A stretch of DNA of 34,963 nt from Bacteroidales bacterium (GCA_022784065.1 JALFUO010000039.1:1-34963), one strand, 5' to 3'. Positions 26,718-34,932 are shown, numbered from the stretch's first letter. The notes: a model not told the origin generated them from the letters alone. Translations and numbers: made by a program.

Positions 26718-27683
26718 TCAATTTGTAATCTTTAGCTTGAATTTCTTTACTTTTTCTAAATCTGATTCTACATCATTGCTTGATTCTTTACTTCCAGTGA
26801 ACTCAAGAGTAATAGTTTCATCTGGTTCACTCTCTAGAAATTTCTTAAACTCATTTCCGTCAGAATCACCAGAACGCCACTCACGGTAGTTGGGTAAAAG
26901 TTCTTTTACATCTACTCCGTTTTCTGTCTGACCAACACCTACGATCCACATTTGACCATACTCGCTACACATTGAAGACGTATTGACTGTACTAAGTAGT
27001 TTGAAGGTAATTTCCATTGACGGGTAACCATAACTACCTACGCTCTTTTCTGCATTGATAACTTCGACCTTGCCCTTGAGCTGTGAGGGCAATAATACAT
27101 TGCTGAGTTCAAAAGAAGAAGTCTCTTCAGATGTTTCTATTGTTTTACTACTTTCCTCTTCGTCAGAAGATGCTCCCTCCACAGATATATCACCAGTGAG
27201 ATATGGAGTAAATTGACTAGCCTGCTCAAACCACTTGGGGGCATCATCAGAATTGTGATATTCACCCTCAAAAACAATTTCTTCAGAATCTCCCTCTGAC
27301 CCTGTAAGAAGTTTCTTCAGTTTCAACATATCCTCGCTCTTTACAGAAAGATCTTGAATAGTAGTGCCATTTTCATCAACAAGATTAATGATAGCAACGG
27401 ACAACAAACTCGTAAAGTTGATGTCACGCGCATCAACATTCTTAAAGCCATCCTTTGTCATTTTCAGCGTAACCTTCAAACGGATGTATTGAGTTCCAAT
27501 AGCTCCATCCTTTTCAGCATATGTCAACTCGGAGGGTTGATCAACTACTTCTATGAACTTGGCCAGTTCGCCAGATGTGAACACTGTTGATGTCGGAGTA
27601 ATTTCTTTAGGTCCAACACCAGATGAACACGAGGTCATCATCGCCAGCAAGAAGGCGGAAAAGATGAAATAAATTTTCCTCAT
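26718..27683 (-). CDS. Lipoprotein of unknown function, probably two related domains
   Basis: A 321-residue lipoprotein: signal MRKIYFIFSAFLLAMM with lipobox MTSC (Cys19). Two parts look alike: one with YIRLKVTLKM...LKKLLTGSEGDSEEIVFEGEY (about 68-143), the other with SMEITFKLLS...FKKFLESEPDETITLEFTGS (about 223-302). They are joined by a Ser/Glu-rich linker (about 172-195), suggesting an internal duplication of a beta-sandwich-like domain. No enzyme motif is seen. It is in a same-strand series with the two lipoprotein genes at higher coordinates and the pseudogene one base downstream, diverging from a kinase gene. Confidence 0.8.
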   Translation of the reverse strand: MRKIYFIFSAFLLAMMTSCSSGVGPKEITPTSTVFTSGELAKFIEVVDQPSELTYAEKDGAIGTQYIRLKVTLKMTKDGFKNVDARDINFTSLLSVAIINLVDENGTTIQDLSVKSEDMLKLKKLLTGSEGDSEEIVFEGEYHNSDDAPKWFEQASQFTPYLTGDISVEGASSDEEESSKTIETSEETSSFELSNVLLPSQLKGKVEVINAEKSVGSYGYPSMEITFKLLSTVNTSSMCSEYGQMWIVGVGQTENGVDVKELLPNYREWRSGDSDGNEFKKFLESEPDETITLEFTGSKESSNDVESDLEKVKKFKLKITN

Positions 27684-27786
27684 AATTATTTTGATTTTAA
27701 AGAATTAATAATATTGGTTGTTTGTTATAAAAAGAATATCTTGCGAATTTTTCATCAACCATTAACGCGGATTTAGACTATGTTCA

Positions 27787-27800
27787 GAGGCGTAAGCCTC
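27787..27800. other. Small hairpin in the gap between lipoprotein genes
   Basis: GAGGC-GTAA-GCCTC, in style like the mini-hairpins at 2686-2947. Nothing else is recognisable in 27684-27842, and there is no T-tract to make it a terminator. Confidence 0.35.
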
Positions 27801-27842
27801 CTGGAAGTAGGATATTTTCTGATGCTTACGCAAAAGCGCATA

Positions 27843-28190
27843 TTACATCTTTTGGCAATATTCTATCGCACATTCAGGCGTGCAAAATACCATAAAGAAC
27901 CAGTGATTGTCGGTAGTAGCATTTTTTAATGCCTCATTCCATTCTTGATAAGCCTTCTTTACGTCTTCGTCTTCGAGTGCTTTTTCCCAATCTGGATCTT
28001 CTTGAGTAATCTCATAAAGCCTATGCATCAACTTGTCATGGATTCTATCGCAATCATCATTACTGGTTGCAGATCCCAATTCTTTAGTTGCCTCCTCATA
28101 GGCACTAATAAAGTCACCACTTGTTGATGAACAAGACACCAACATAAATAAAGCTAAAAGCAGAGTTTGAAAGAAAAAGAATTTTTTCAT
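27843..28190 (-). CDS. Small lipoprotein of unknown function
   Basis: I start at ATG 28190 (115 residues). The frame continues 30 codons upstream, but those residues are basic and unlike a signal, while MKKFFFFQTLLLALFMLVSC is a clean lipoprotein signal with lipobox LVSC. The mature protein is helical and acidic: FISAYEEATKELGSAT, DDCDRIHDKLMHRLYEI, DVKKAYQEWNEALKNAT, ending CTPECAIEYCQKM with three cysteines in the last 13 residues. No family recognised. It belongs to the minus-strand lipoprotein series. Confidence 0.75.
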   Translation of the reverse strand: MKKFFFFQTLLLALFMLVSCSSTSGDFISAYEEATKELGSATSNDDCDRIHDKLMHRLYEITQEDPDWEKALEDEDVKKAYQEWNEALKNATTDNHWFFMVFCTPECAIEYCQKM

Positions 28191-28231
28191 AGTTGTTGTT
28201 TTTAATATTGTTGAACGATTTTTTTTTGAGC

Positions 28232-28265
28232 GGTGGTATCCCTTATTTCTCAAGGAATAACCACC
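28232..28265. other. Imperfect hairpin in the small lipoprotein leader
   Basis: GGTGG/CCACC with a further 8-bp A/T-rich stem, one bulge and one G-U pair. On the minus strand A, not T, follows, so it is not a terminator for the upstream gene. It may be a leader structure. Confidence 0.35.
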
Positions 28266-28336
28266 TCTCTTATTTTCCATTTTTGAAGTAAAAACGCGCG
28301 TAGGGTGTAACGGTTAAGGTCCGCTTGTATTTAACG

Positions 28337-29173
28337 CTATTTCTGTGCTGCTTTTAGCATCTTCTCGGTTAATTTTGTGTAGCGAGCCAGCTGTGAGGCA
28401 GACATTGAACCTTTTGCATTTTCCATCTTATCACAAAATTCCTGAGCTTTACTCATGAGAGCCGGATATTCTGTCATGGCTGTCATATCGCCTTCAGCCA
28501 TTTTCTTAGCTATAGAGATGCATTTGTCAACATACTCCTCGTAAGAGTCTAACATTGCATCCCAATCTTGAGAAGAGGCTGAGGAACTGTCGGCAGTATC
28601 TTCATCTTCGGTGATTGTGCCGTTGGAAGATTCTAAAACTTCTGTATTTGAAGATTTAGCCTTATATTCTGCATATTTTGCACCTGAATATCCTGGCTTT
28701 ATTAGGATATAGGCTCCTTCTTTGAGAATTTTATTCCACTTTTCTTGATCTTTGGGCGTGAGTTTCGCTACCTTTTTACTGGCTCTCATTTGAGCTCGCA
28801 CGGATCCGGCATTAAGGAAATGACTTAATTCCCCATTATCATAGTCATAGCCTTCCTCAATTTTAAAGCCAGGAAGCGTACCTATATTAACGTGATTTTC
28901 ATCAAGAACTTCAACGTCAAAATCCATGTCGTAGTTGGAAGCAACAGATTTTGTAACCTCTAATGCTAATGAAGATGTGATTACCTTACAATCTACACCA
29001 TCATCATTTTTCTCGTCTGACATATTGACAACAACTTCCTGGTCTGTCAGCTTAATATAATCAGCTAACCCGCCAAGTTCTGCTTCAACTTTGAGCGTGA
29101 CACTGTTTTCTTCACTACATGAAGCAAGGCACATCAAAAGTCCTGCGAATGATAAATACTTTAACACTTTCAT
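28337..29173 (-). CDS. Lipoprotein with C-terminal LDSYEEYVDK-type helical domain
   Basis: A 278-residue lipoprotein: signal MKVLKYLSFAGLLMCL with lipobox LASC (Cys19). An N-terminal beta-rich part (about 25-150) is followed by a Ser/Asp/Glu-rich linker (about 172-200). The C-terminal helical domain contains DWDAMLDSYEEYVDKCISIAK, GDMTAMTEYPALMSKAQEF and SMSASQLARYTKLTEKML. I recognise that C-terminal pattern as recurring in Bacteroidales lipoproteins of unknown function. The pseudogene at 26414-26716 carries a broken copy of it. It is the first gene of the minus-strand series, diverging from the kinase across a 283-base gap. Confidence 0.82.
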   Translation of the reverse strand: MKVLKYLSFAGLLMCLASCSEENSVTLKVEAELGGLADYIKLTDQEVVVNMSDEKNDDGVDCKVITSSLALEVTKSVASNYDMDFDVEVLDENHVNIGTLPGFKIEEGYDYDNGELSHFLNAGSVRAQMRASKKVAKLTPKDQEKWNKILKEGAYILIKPGYSGAKYAEYKAKSSNTEVLESSNGTITEDEDTADSSSASSQDWDAMLDSYEEYVDKCISIAKKMAEGDMTAMTEYPALMSKAQEFCDKMENAKGSMSASQLARYTKLTEKMLKAAQK

Positions 29174-29339
29174 TTTTTTAATTTTTAAGTAAAAGATTTG
29201 GTTAGTAATAAAATTTTGTTCTCGGAAAAATCAGAGAATACCATTAGGAGTATTTGTTCTGATGTTTCTTTGCATAAGATAGGCTGCGGTTCGGCAATTA
29301 AAACAAGTTTTATTGCGCTCACCTTGCACTTTCTTTGCG

Positions 29340-29347
29340 CAAAATTA
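29340..29347 (-). promoter_or_regulatory. Possible -7 box for the lipoprotein genes
   Basis: Minus strand TAATTTTG, followed by CGC. It is the same box as that before the divergent kinase gene. The leader would be about 160 bases and no -33 match is present, so this is tentative. Confidence 0.35.
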
Positions 29348-29444
29348 GTGCAAGAGGGATTACACATCCTGTTCCATTTCATCCCTTTTATACATTATGC
29401 ATTATTTCTTTTTATTTACCAATTTTCCTTTTCACAAATGTTAC

Positions 29445-29452
29445 TAATTTTG
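29445..29452 (+). promoter_or_regulatory. -7 box directly in front of the kinase start codon
   Basis: TAATTTTG ends 4 bases before the kinase ATG (29457). In this promoter class transcription starts several bases after the box, so the message would have essentially no leader. Confidence 0.5.
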
Positions 29453-29456
29453 CGAT

Positions 29457-30743
29457 ATGCAACAGGATTATGATTCATCGGCTTCAGGCTACCTGGTGGA
29501 TTCATTCGAAGGAATCAGTAGGAAGTTTACGGATGTGACAATATTCAACACATCGGACGTAAACATAGTGGCAAAAGCCAAACGCTATGGGCGTTGGTGG
29601 TTGCTAAAGGGTTTGAACAAGCAGGTAGCTAATGAAACCGCCTATATTCAACGGCTTAGAAAAGAACTCGACTTGCTAATGCAATTGGAGCATCCTTTTG
29701 TGGTGTCAACAGTAGGTCTGGAAATGGTAGAAGACTTTGGCTACTGCATAGTGATGGAATATGTGGAAGGCACGACGCTGAAAGAATGGCTAAAGGAAAA
29801 TCATGCCTGCAAAGACCGAAAAAGAATTGCGATTCAGTTGGCTGAGGCAGTAAACTATATACATTCTAAAGGTATTGTTCATCGCGACTTGAAGCCGGAG
29901 AATATTATTGTTACAAAAAATAGCACCAGCATAAAACTGATAGACTTCGGGCTTGCGGATACCTGCAGTTACGCTATTTTGAAACAACCGGCGGGAACTC
30001 CTCAATATATGTCACCGGAACAAATGCAAACGTCTGTAGCAGATGTGCGGAACGACATTTATAGCCTTGGTGTTGTCTATGGCAAAATGAATCTGGGGTA
30101 TGGTTTTAAGCATATTATACAGAGGTGTCTGAAGCCGATAGAACTTCGATACCGGAATGTACCAGAATTGCTGGATGCCATCTCGAAACGAGATAAAATC
30201 AAAACAGTATTTGCATGGGTTGTTGTTGTATTACTGGTCGTGGCCGCGGCTTTCATATTTATAGCCCAATCCCTTAGAATAAGCGAACTCAGACAACAGT
30301 TGAGCAGCAACAAACTGCAACAAATGGGGGTTCACGATACGGTTTCATCGCTGAATGCTCGTCTGGAGCGAGTTTCGGCTGCTCATATGGAATTGTTGCA
30401 AAAAAAACAAGCTCAAGAGGCAGAGAGGATGAGAGTTGAAAATGCCATCAAAAATGGGAAGAATGTTATCAACAATGCCATTAAGAGCGCCGGCGTTATG
30501 CATCATCTCGACACGCTAAAATCTTTTGACAATCTGAATATGGAAATTTTCAAAAGGATTCATGAAAGCAGCGCTGCCTATAATCGCTATCTAACGAAAA
30601 TTAGCGGCAAATTCTCGGAAAGAGAGATGGCAGAAATCACAAACGCCCTCGTCGTTTATGACGGCAATCTGATAACGAAATTGATGAAACGTTATAATCA
30701 ACTGAAAAACGACTATGATAAAACAGTTATGCAAGGAAATTGA
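29457..30743 (+). CDS. Membrane-anchored Hanks-type Ser/Thr protein kinase
   Basis: A 428-residue protein. The kinase domain is at about 20-245: a Lys in WWLLKGL (Lys51, VAIK position), HRDLKPEN (142-149, catalytic Asp144), DFG (163-165) and YMSPEQ. The Gly-rich loop is not canonical (no GxGxxG; AKAKRYGR stands there), and the C-lobe is short. A membrane helix (250-272) leads to a predicted extracytoplasmic coiled-coil domain (about 275-428, ISELRQQLSSNKLQQ...ARLERVSAAHMELLQKKQAQ). ATG 29457 is the only possible upstream start, because TAA lies four codons before it in frame. The next gene overlaps its end by 29 bases, so the two are translationally coupled. Confidence 0.88.
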   Translation: MQQDYDSSASGYLVDSFEGISRKFTDVTIFNTSDVNIVAKAKRYGRWWLLKGLNKQVANETAYIQRLRKELDLLMQLEHPFVVSTVGLEMVEDFGYCIVMEYVEGTTLKEWLKENHACKDRKRIAIQLAEAVNYIHSKGIVHRDLKPENIIVTKNSTSIKLIDFGLADTCSYAILKQPAGTPQYMSPEQMQTSVADVRNDIYSLGVVYGKMNLGYGFKHIIQRCLKPIELRYRNVPELLDAISKRDKIKTVFAWVVVVLLVVAAAFIFIAQSLRISELRQQLSSNKLQQMGVHDTVSSLNARLERVSAAHMELLQKKQAQEAERMRVENAIKNGKNVINNAIKSAGVMHHLDTLKSFDNLNMEIFKRIHESSAAYNRYLTKISGKFSEREMAEITNALVVYDGNLITKLMKRYNQLKNDYDKTVMQGN

Positions 30744-31266
30744 GACAGCCCTTAATCATCAGATAAAGACGCCCAAAGACTTTATCTTTTTGCGAGATAA
30801 TATCTATTCACGACTGCACGTGCTCGTCAGCCGAACCACGTTGATGCGCATTTGGGGGTATTTGAGCGAAGACGTTACACCCAGAGTTGGCACGCTTTCT
30901 ATTTTGGCTGAATTCTTGGGTTATCGCAATTGGGAAGACTATTGCAGAAATGCTGTCTTGCCAAAGGAAGAACAGAGCAATCCCGTATTGAACAGGCGAC
31001 TGAGCGTGACTTCTGCTTTAGACCCCGGCGATTGCATTCGCCTCACCTGGCAGCCGGACAGAGTGTGCGACATTGAGTATATAGGTAATCTTACGTTTCG
31101 AGTCATGGCATCCCAAAATACTCGCTTACATAAAGGCGACACCTTTCAATGTTGTATGATAATAGAGGGTGAGCCATTATATCTTGACAAGCTCATACAA
31201 GGCGACGCTCACGCTATAGCCTATGTTTGCGGGAAGAAATCGGGAGTTAGATATGAGTTCATATAA
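30715..31266 (+). CDS. Putative regulator coupled to the kinase
   Basis: A 183-residue soluble protein. The N-terminal half (about 1-80: LCKEIETALNHQI...LVSRTTLMRIWGYLSEDVTPRVGTLSILAEFLGYRNWEDYCR) has the helical pattern of a Bacteroidales group of putative DNA-binding proteins. The C-terminal half (about 100-183: ALDPGDCIRLTWQPDRVCDIEYIG, RLHKGDTFQCCMIIEGEPLYLDKLI, YVCGKKSGVRYEFI) is a beta-rich module I recall from similar proteins in the phylum. Its ATG lies inside the kinase gene, and the stop is directly abutted by dispersed repeat copy 3. A kinase substrate or partner, possibly a transcription factor, is the natural inference. Both domain readings are from memory. Confidence 0.75.
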   Translation: MIKQLCKEIETALNHQIKTPKDFIFLRDNIYSRLHVLVSRTTLMRIWGYLSEDVTPRVGTLSILAEFLGYRNWEDYCRNAVLPKEEQSNPVLNRRLSVTSALDPGDCIRLTWQPDRVCDIEYIGNLTFRVMASQNTRLHKGDTFQCCMIIEGEPLYLDKLIQGDAHAIAYVCGKKSGVRYEFI

Positions 31267-31337
31267 ATGCACCTTTGGCTGCGGCTCGGCATAGTCCAAG
31301 TAAACTTGGCCTCTACGCTCGCCTTGCACAAACGTTC
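31267..31337 (+). repeat. Dispersed palindromic repeat, copy 3
   Basis: Begins ATGCACCTTTGGC immediately after the TAA of the putative regulator and ends CTTGCACAAACGTTC. Core CCAAGT-AA-ACTTGG. It aligns with copy 2 in the same orientation over about 70 bp, with a few substitutions and one single-base length difference. Confidence 0.85.
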
Positions 31338-31390
31338 CTTTTGCCGCAAACATCCCAAGAATAGGCCCTTCGTGCCATCTATTGGAGGTA

Positions 31391-31432
31391 AAGAAAAGAG
31401 GCTGTGTCAATTTTGACACAGCCTCTTTTCTT
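31391..31432. terminator. Strong terminator, 20-bp perfect stem
   Basis: AAGAAAAGAGGCTGTGTCAA and its exact complement are separated by two T. It lies between the kinase/regulator unit on plus and tRNA-His on minus and can serve both. Confidence 0.85.
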
Positions 31433-31444
31433 AAAAATTTGGTG

Positions 31445-31518
31445 GGTGGCTAATGGGATTCGAACCCATGACATTCAGAACCACAATCTGACGCTCTAAC
31501 CAGCTGAACTATAGCCAC
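31445..31518 (-). tRNA. tRNA-His (GTG)
   Basis: Minus-strand cloverleaf of 74 bases: acceptor GTGGCTA/TAGCCAC, anticodon stem TCAGA/TCTGA with loop TTGTGGT (anticodon GTG), T arm ATGGG-TTCGAAT-CCCAT, discriminator C. The base before the 5' end (31519) is G on this strand, giving the G-1 that pairs with C73, as required for histidine tRNA. Confidence 0.97.
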
Positions 31519-31546
31519 CATGTCTGCCTTCTTTCCGAAAGCGATG

Positions 31547-31577
31547 CAAAGGTAGTGCTTTTTGCCGAAACGGCAAA
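31547..31577 (-). promoter_or_regulatory. Promoter of tRNA-His
   Basis: On the minus strand TTTG (31577-31574), 19 bases, TACCTTTG (31554-31547). The bases after the -7 box read CATCGCTTT, then GAAAGAA, nearly as at the tRNA-Val promoter. Confidence 0.8.
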
Positions 31578-31640
31578 GGGTTTGCGCAAATTTTTGCCGT
31601 TATCTCGTAAGAAAAGCGGCAAAAGGATAAGGTGCAGGTT

Positions 31641-32525
31641 TTATTCAGCAGGATAATACTCATGCTTTGCCGCAGCCAAGGTGTTGAGCATGAGCATGCA
31701 AATGGTCATAGGGCCTACGCCGCCGGGGACAGGCGTGATGAAGCCGCAAAGAGGGGCCACTTCGTCGAACTTTACGTCGCCGCAAAGGCGGAAGCCTTTC
31801 GGGCGGCTTGCGTCGGGCACGCGGGTCGTGCCTACGTCGATTACGGTCGCGCCGGGCTTTACCATTTCAGCCGTGACAAATTCGGGGCTGCCTATGGCGG
31901 CAATCAGTATGTCGGCTGTGCGGCATATTTCCTTTACGTTGGCAGTGCGGCTGTGGCACACCGTGACGGTGGCATCGCCGAAATTCTTCATCATCATCAA
32001 TGATGCCATCGGCTTGCCCACGATGTTGGAGCGTCCCAGCACAACGCAGTGCTTGCCGGAAGTTGGAATGTTGTAACGACGCAGGAGTTCGATAATTCCT
32101 TTGGGCGTTGCGGAGAGGTAGCAAGGTAGGCCGATGTTCATTCTCCCCACGTTTACGGGGTGGAAGCCGTCTACGTCTTTGCGATAATCTATGGCTTCAA
32201 TCACCTTTTGCTCCGAGATGTGCGCCGGCAGGGGCAGTTGCACGATAAAGCCGTCGATGTCTTCATTTTCATTGAGTCCATCGATGCAGGCCAGCAGTTC
32301 CTCTTCCGTTACATCGTCTTCAAAACGGATAAGCGTGCTTTCAAAGCCGCAGGCTTCGCAGGCCAGCACTTTGTTGCGCACGTAAGTCTCGCTGCCTCCG
32401 TCGTGGCCAACGAGTATGGCGGCGAGATGCGGGCGTTTCATACCGTTTGCCGCCATTGCGGCGACTTCTGCTGCAATTTCCTGCTTGATTGTTGCGGCCG
32501 TAGCCTTTCCGTCGATGATTGTCAT
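31641..32525 (-). CDS. folD: Bifunctional methylene-THF dehydrogenase/cyclohydrolase FolD
   Basis: A 294-residue FolD that interconverts methylene-, methenyl- and formyl-tetrahydrofolate with NADP. Signatures: [22 protein letters not shown] (the YVxxK lysine of the active site), [25 protein letters not shown], the cofactor loop [17 protein letters not shown], and [19 protein letters not shown] near the end. The frame is open for 87 codons upstream, but ATG 32525 ([14 protein letters not shown]) is the family start; the upstream part overlaps the preceding gene in another frame. The AT-rich motif lies one base before this ATG. The metallophosphoesterase gene is 23 bases upstream on the same strand. 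Confidence 0.95.
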   Translation of the reverse strand: MTIIDGKATAATIKQEIAAEVAAMAANGMKRPHLAAILVGHDGGSETYVRNKVLACEACGFESTLIRFEDDVTEEELLACIDGLNENEDIDGFIVQLPLPAHISEQKVIEAIDYRKDVDGFHPVNVGRMNIGLPCYLSATPKGIIELLRRYNIPTSGKHCVVLGRSNIVGKPMASLMMMKNFGDATVTVCHSRTANVKEICRTADILIAAIGSPEFVTAEMVKPGATVIDVGTTRVPDASRPKGFRLCGDVKFDEVAPLCGFITPVPGGVGPMTICMLMLNTLAAAKHEYYPAE

Positions 32526-32526
32526 T

Positions 32527-32548
32527 CTATATATATAATATTGTATGG
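32527..32548 (-). promoter_or_regulatory. AT-rich gene-start motif, folD copy
   Basis: Reading toward folD, it is base-for-base the 22-mer found 33 bases before infC (core CATACAATATTATATATA). It fills almost the whole gap between the metallophosphoesterase stop and the folD ATG. Confidence 0.65.
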
Positions 32549-33694
32549 TTATTCTTTTCTCAAAGTTATGATGTCGTAGGCAGGCCATGCGCCGAGGCGA
32601 TAAGGCACGCTGCCGCCGATGCCGGTAGACACGTAAAGGCGGCTGCCGCCTTCGGAGTAAAGTCCTGCCCAATGCGGCATCGTGAGGGCGGCAGGCGAGA
32701 TGTTGCCGAAGCGAAGCTGCCAAGCGTGGGTGTGTCCCGAGAGCGTAAGGTCTACCTGCTTGTTGCGCGACACTTCGCGTGCCCAATGGTACGGGTCGTG
32801 GGAGAGCAACACGACAGCGGCGTTTTGCGGCACGCCTTTAAGGGTTTTGCTAAGGTCGGCCAAAGCGGGGTGGGGCGGTCGGCCGTTGTTCTCCGCGCCG
32901 GCAATATATAGCCGTTGGCCGTTTCTCGAAACCGCGAGGTGCTCGTTGCGGAGCACCTGCCAGCCGCATTCCTTTTCAAAGGCGATTATTTGGGAAAAAT
33001 GGTATTTCTTCTCGAGTTCGCTTTGACGGGCGTTGTAAATGCAATAATCATGATTGCCAAGCACGGCCACTACGCCGTCGCGCGCGTTCAGTTGCGCAAG
33101 GATAGCGGCATAGGGATGCACTTCCGTGGAATTGATATTGACCAAATCGCCAGTGAACACGATGAGGTCGGCGCGCTCCTCGTTGATGCGTCGCACCACC
33201 TTTTCTAAAAATCCCGTATGCCCGTTGTAAGTGCCGAGGTGAAGGTCGGAGATTTGCACGATGCGGTAACCGTCGAAAGTGGCGGGCAAGTTCTTGACGG
33301 GAATTTCAATTTCGTTTCTCTTCAAAATATGCGTGCCGAAGGCAACGCCGAACACCTGCGCCGCAAACACAATCAGCGCGAGCGCAACGGGCAGGTAGAT
33401 ACGTCTTTTCCACTTTTTGCGCAGCAGCCAAGCCGCCAAGAGCGACAGGGCATCGAAGATGAGGAAAACGACCTTAGGGATAAAGAAGCACGTAAGCAGA
33501 ATGAAGAACGCCTGCATGCAGATGCTGCTGCGTCCCGCCATGAAGAGCAGGAGCGCAACGCCCGTGAGCAATGTGGGCAAAAAAACGCAGAACGAACTGA
33601 TTACGTTCGTTCCGCGCGTGTATTTTCGCCAAATGTATAAGTCTGGCAAAATGGAGAGGAGTATCAGTGACAAGAATGTCAATACCATAGGCAT
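32549..33694 (-). CDS. Membrane-anchored metallophosphoesterase (YkuE-like)
   Basis: A 381-residue protein. The N-terminal part has four or five hydrophobic segments within about 1-120. The calcineurin-like phosphoesterase domain then shows all metal motifs: SDLHLG (Asp150, His152), GDLVN (Asp183), GNHDY (Asn214, His215), SHDP (His299) and GHTHAWQ (His321, His323). Related YkuE/LpxH-like proteins act on phospholipid or nucleotide phosphoesters; the substrate here is unknown, and the active domain likely sits at the membrane surface. An alternative start two codons later exists. It lies between the CNNM/CBS gene (18 bases) and folD on the same strand. Confidence 0.9.
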   Translation of the reverse strand: MPMVLTFLSLILLSILPDLYIWRKYTRGTNVISSFCVFLPTLLTGVALLLFMAGRSSICMQAFFILLTCFFIPKVVFLIFDALSLLAAWLLRKKWKRRIYLPVALALIVFAAQVFGVAFGTHILKRNEIEIPVKNLPATFDGYRIVQISDLHLGTYNGHTGFLEKVVRRINEERADLIVFTGDLVNINSTEVHPYAAILAQLNARDGVVAVLGNHDYCIYNARQSELEKKYHFSQIIAFEKECGWQVLRNEHLAVSRNGQRLYIAGAENNGRPPHPALADLSKTLKGVPQNAAVVLLSHDPYHWAREVSRNKQVDLTLSGHTHAWQLRFGNISPAALTMPHWAGLYSEGGSRLYVSTGIGGSVPYRLGAWPAYDIITLRKE

Positions 33695-33712
33695 TATAAA
33701 ATTTTAATCCGT

Positions 33713-34753
33713 CTACATCTTATTATGCTCCTGCTGTTCCTGCCATTTCTCGCGGGCCAGTTCCTGCATATCGGTCACCGTGTCTTTTTCGTCTACGATT
33801 TCTGTGCCGAGCATGGTTTCGATCACGTCTTCCATAGTGACGATGCCTCGGAAGCAGCCGTATTCGTCAATGATGACGGAGATGTGTTCCTTTTTCGCCA
33901 AGAGCTCCTCCCAAATCTTCGAAACCGAGTCTGTTTCCTGAAAGGTGAGTATCGGTCTGACGATTTCCGAAAGCCTTGTGTCGAAGCGGTCTTCCGAGAG
34001 TTTCTCGAGAATTGTTTGGCGCAACACGTAACCCTTTATGAAGTCATCGTTTTCCTCGTTGAACACAGGGATACGCGAGTAGGCGCGATAGGCATCGTTT
34101 TTATAGAACTCGGAGAGCGTCATGTTTTCCTCGGCCATTTCCACCACGGAGCTTGGGGTCATGATGTCGCGTGCCGTGATGTCGTCGAGTTTCAGCAGGT
34201 GCTGGATCATGCTGTTCTCTTTCTTTTCCAGAACTCCTTCTTCTGCGCCGACTGTGACAATGGCAGAAACCTCTTCGCGGCTCACGGAAAGCGGTTGCTT
34301 CTTGTTGGCAATGATGTTGGTAAGCAGTTCCGAGAGCACCACAAAGGGGTAGGTGAGGAACACCAGTACGCGAATAATGCGTGTTGAGGGCAGAGCGAGT
34401 TGCCGCCAATAGGTGGCGCCGATGGTCTTTGGGATAATTTCGGAAGCCACAAGGATAAGCAGCGTGAGCACGGCGGAGGTTACGCCGAACCACTCGTTGC
34501 CGAATACCTTGTCGCTCTGTGCGCCCACGCCAGCAGCACCGACGGTGTGCGCAATGGTGTTGAGCGTCAGGATTGCGGAGATCGGGCGGTCGATGTCCTG
34601 CTTGTAGCGTTTGAGTAAGTGTGCAACGGATTTTCCCTCGCTTTCTTTCGCCGAGATAAAAGACATCGGCGTGGAAAGAAGCACGGCTTCAAGAATAGAG
34701 CAGAGGAAAGAAATAAAAATTGCAGAGAAGAGATAGAGGAGTAATAGCCCCAT
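33713..34753 (-). CDS. CNNM/CBS-domain membrane protein (TlyC/HlyC/CorB family)
   Basis: A 346-residue protein. The N-terminal DUF21/CNNM domain (about 1-150) has several membrane helices and the motifs LEAVLLSTPMSFI, ILTLNTIAHTVGAAGVG and ASEIIPKTIGATYW. A linker with EEGVLEKKENSMIQHLLKLDD leads to a CBS pair (about 190-320: ARDIMTPSSVVEM, YSRIPVF, HISVIIDEYGCFRGIVTMEDVIETMLGTEI). The C-terminal CorC/HlyC domain found in longer relatives is absent; a short charged tail ends the protein. Relatives are linked to magnesium and divalent-cation transport; the older label hemolysin is not supported here. It probably heads the unit with the phosphoesterase and folD. Confidence 0.9.
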   Translation of the reverse strand: MGLLLLYLFSAIFISFLCSILEAVLLSTPMSFISAKESEGKSVAHLLKRYKQDIDRPISAILTLNTIAHTVGAAGVGAQSDKVFGNEWFGVTSAVLTLLILVASEIIPKTIGATYWRQLALPSTRIIRVLVFLTYPFVVLSELLTNIIANKKQPLSVSREEVSAIVTVGAEEGVLEKKENSMIQHLLKLDDITARDIMTPSSVVEMAEENMTLSEFYKNDAYRAYSRIPVFNEENDDFIKGYVLRQTILEKLSEDRFDTRLSEIVRPILTFQETDSVSKIWEELLAKKEHISVIIDEYGCFRGIVTMEDVIETMLGTEIVDEKDTVTDMQELAREKWQEQQEHNKM

Positions 34754-34874
34754 GGATAATTGGATAAGTGAAACAATATCCGTCCGTAAGTGTTTGGCTT
34801 TCAGAAAAGAGATTGCTTGTTAAGGTGGGTTCTATAAATTCGCTTTGGCAGATTTTGGATTTATTTTCGAGGAC

Positions 34875-34932
34875 AAATTGTAAGTTGAAGAGGGAGCGTA
34901 GCGGGCTACGTGACCGATGAGACTTACGATTT
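34875..34932. repeat. Palindromic element near the window edge
   Basis: The outer arms AAATTGTAAGT (34875-34885) and ACTTACGATTT (34922-34932) are inverted repeats with one mismatch. An inner hairpin CGTAGC-GG-GCTACG lies at 34897-34910. It looks like a dispersed repeat unit, but no second copy is in this window. No gene is supportable in 34754-34963; an ATG at 34954 is too close to the edge to judge. Confidence 0.5.

Noticed and set aside
26430-26735. A 101-codon plus-strand open frame
   Set aside because: It is antisense to the lipoprotein pseudogene and overlaps the end of the intact lipoprotein gene. The minus-strand pieces match a real paralogue.
28191-28280. Upstream 30-codon extension of the small lipoprotein
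   Set aside because: It would put a basic, non-hydrophobic segment before a clean lipoprotein signal. It also covers a leader hairpin.
32526-32786. Upstream extension of folD by 87 codons
   Set aside because: It overlaps the metallophosphoesterase coding sequence in another frame, and the FolD family begins at MTIIDGK.
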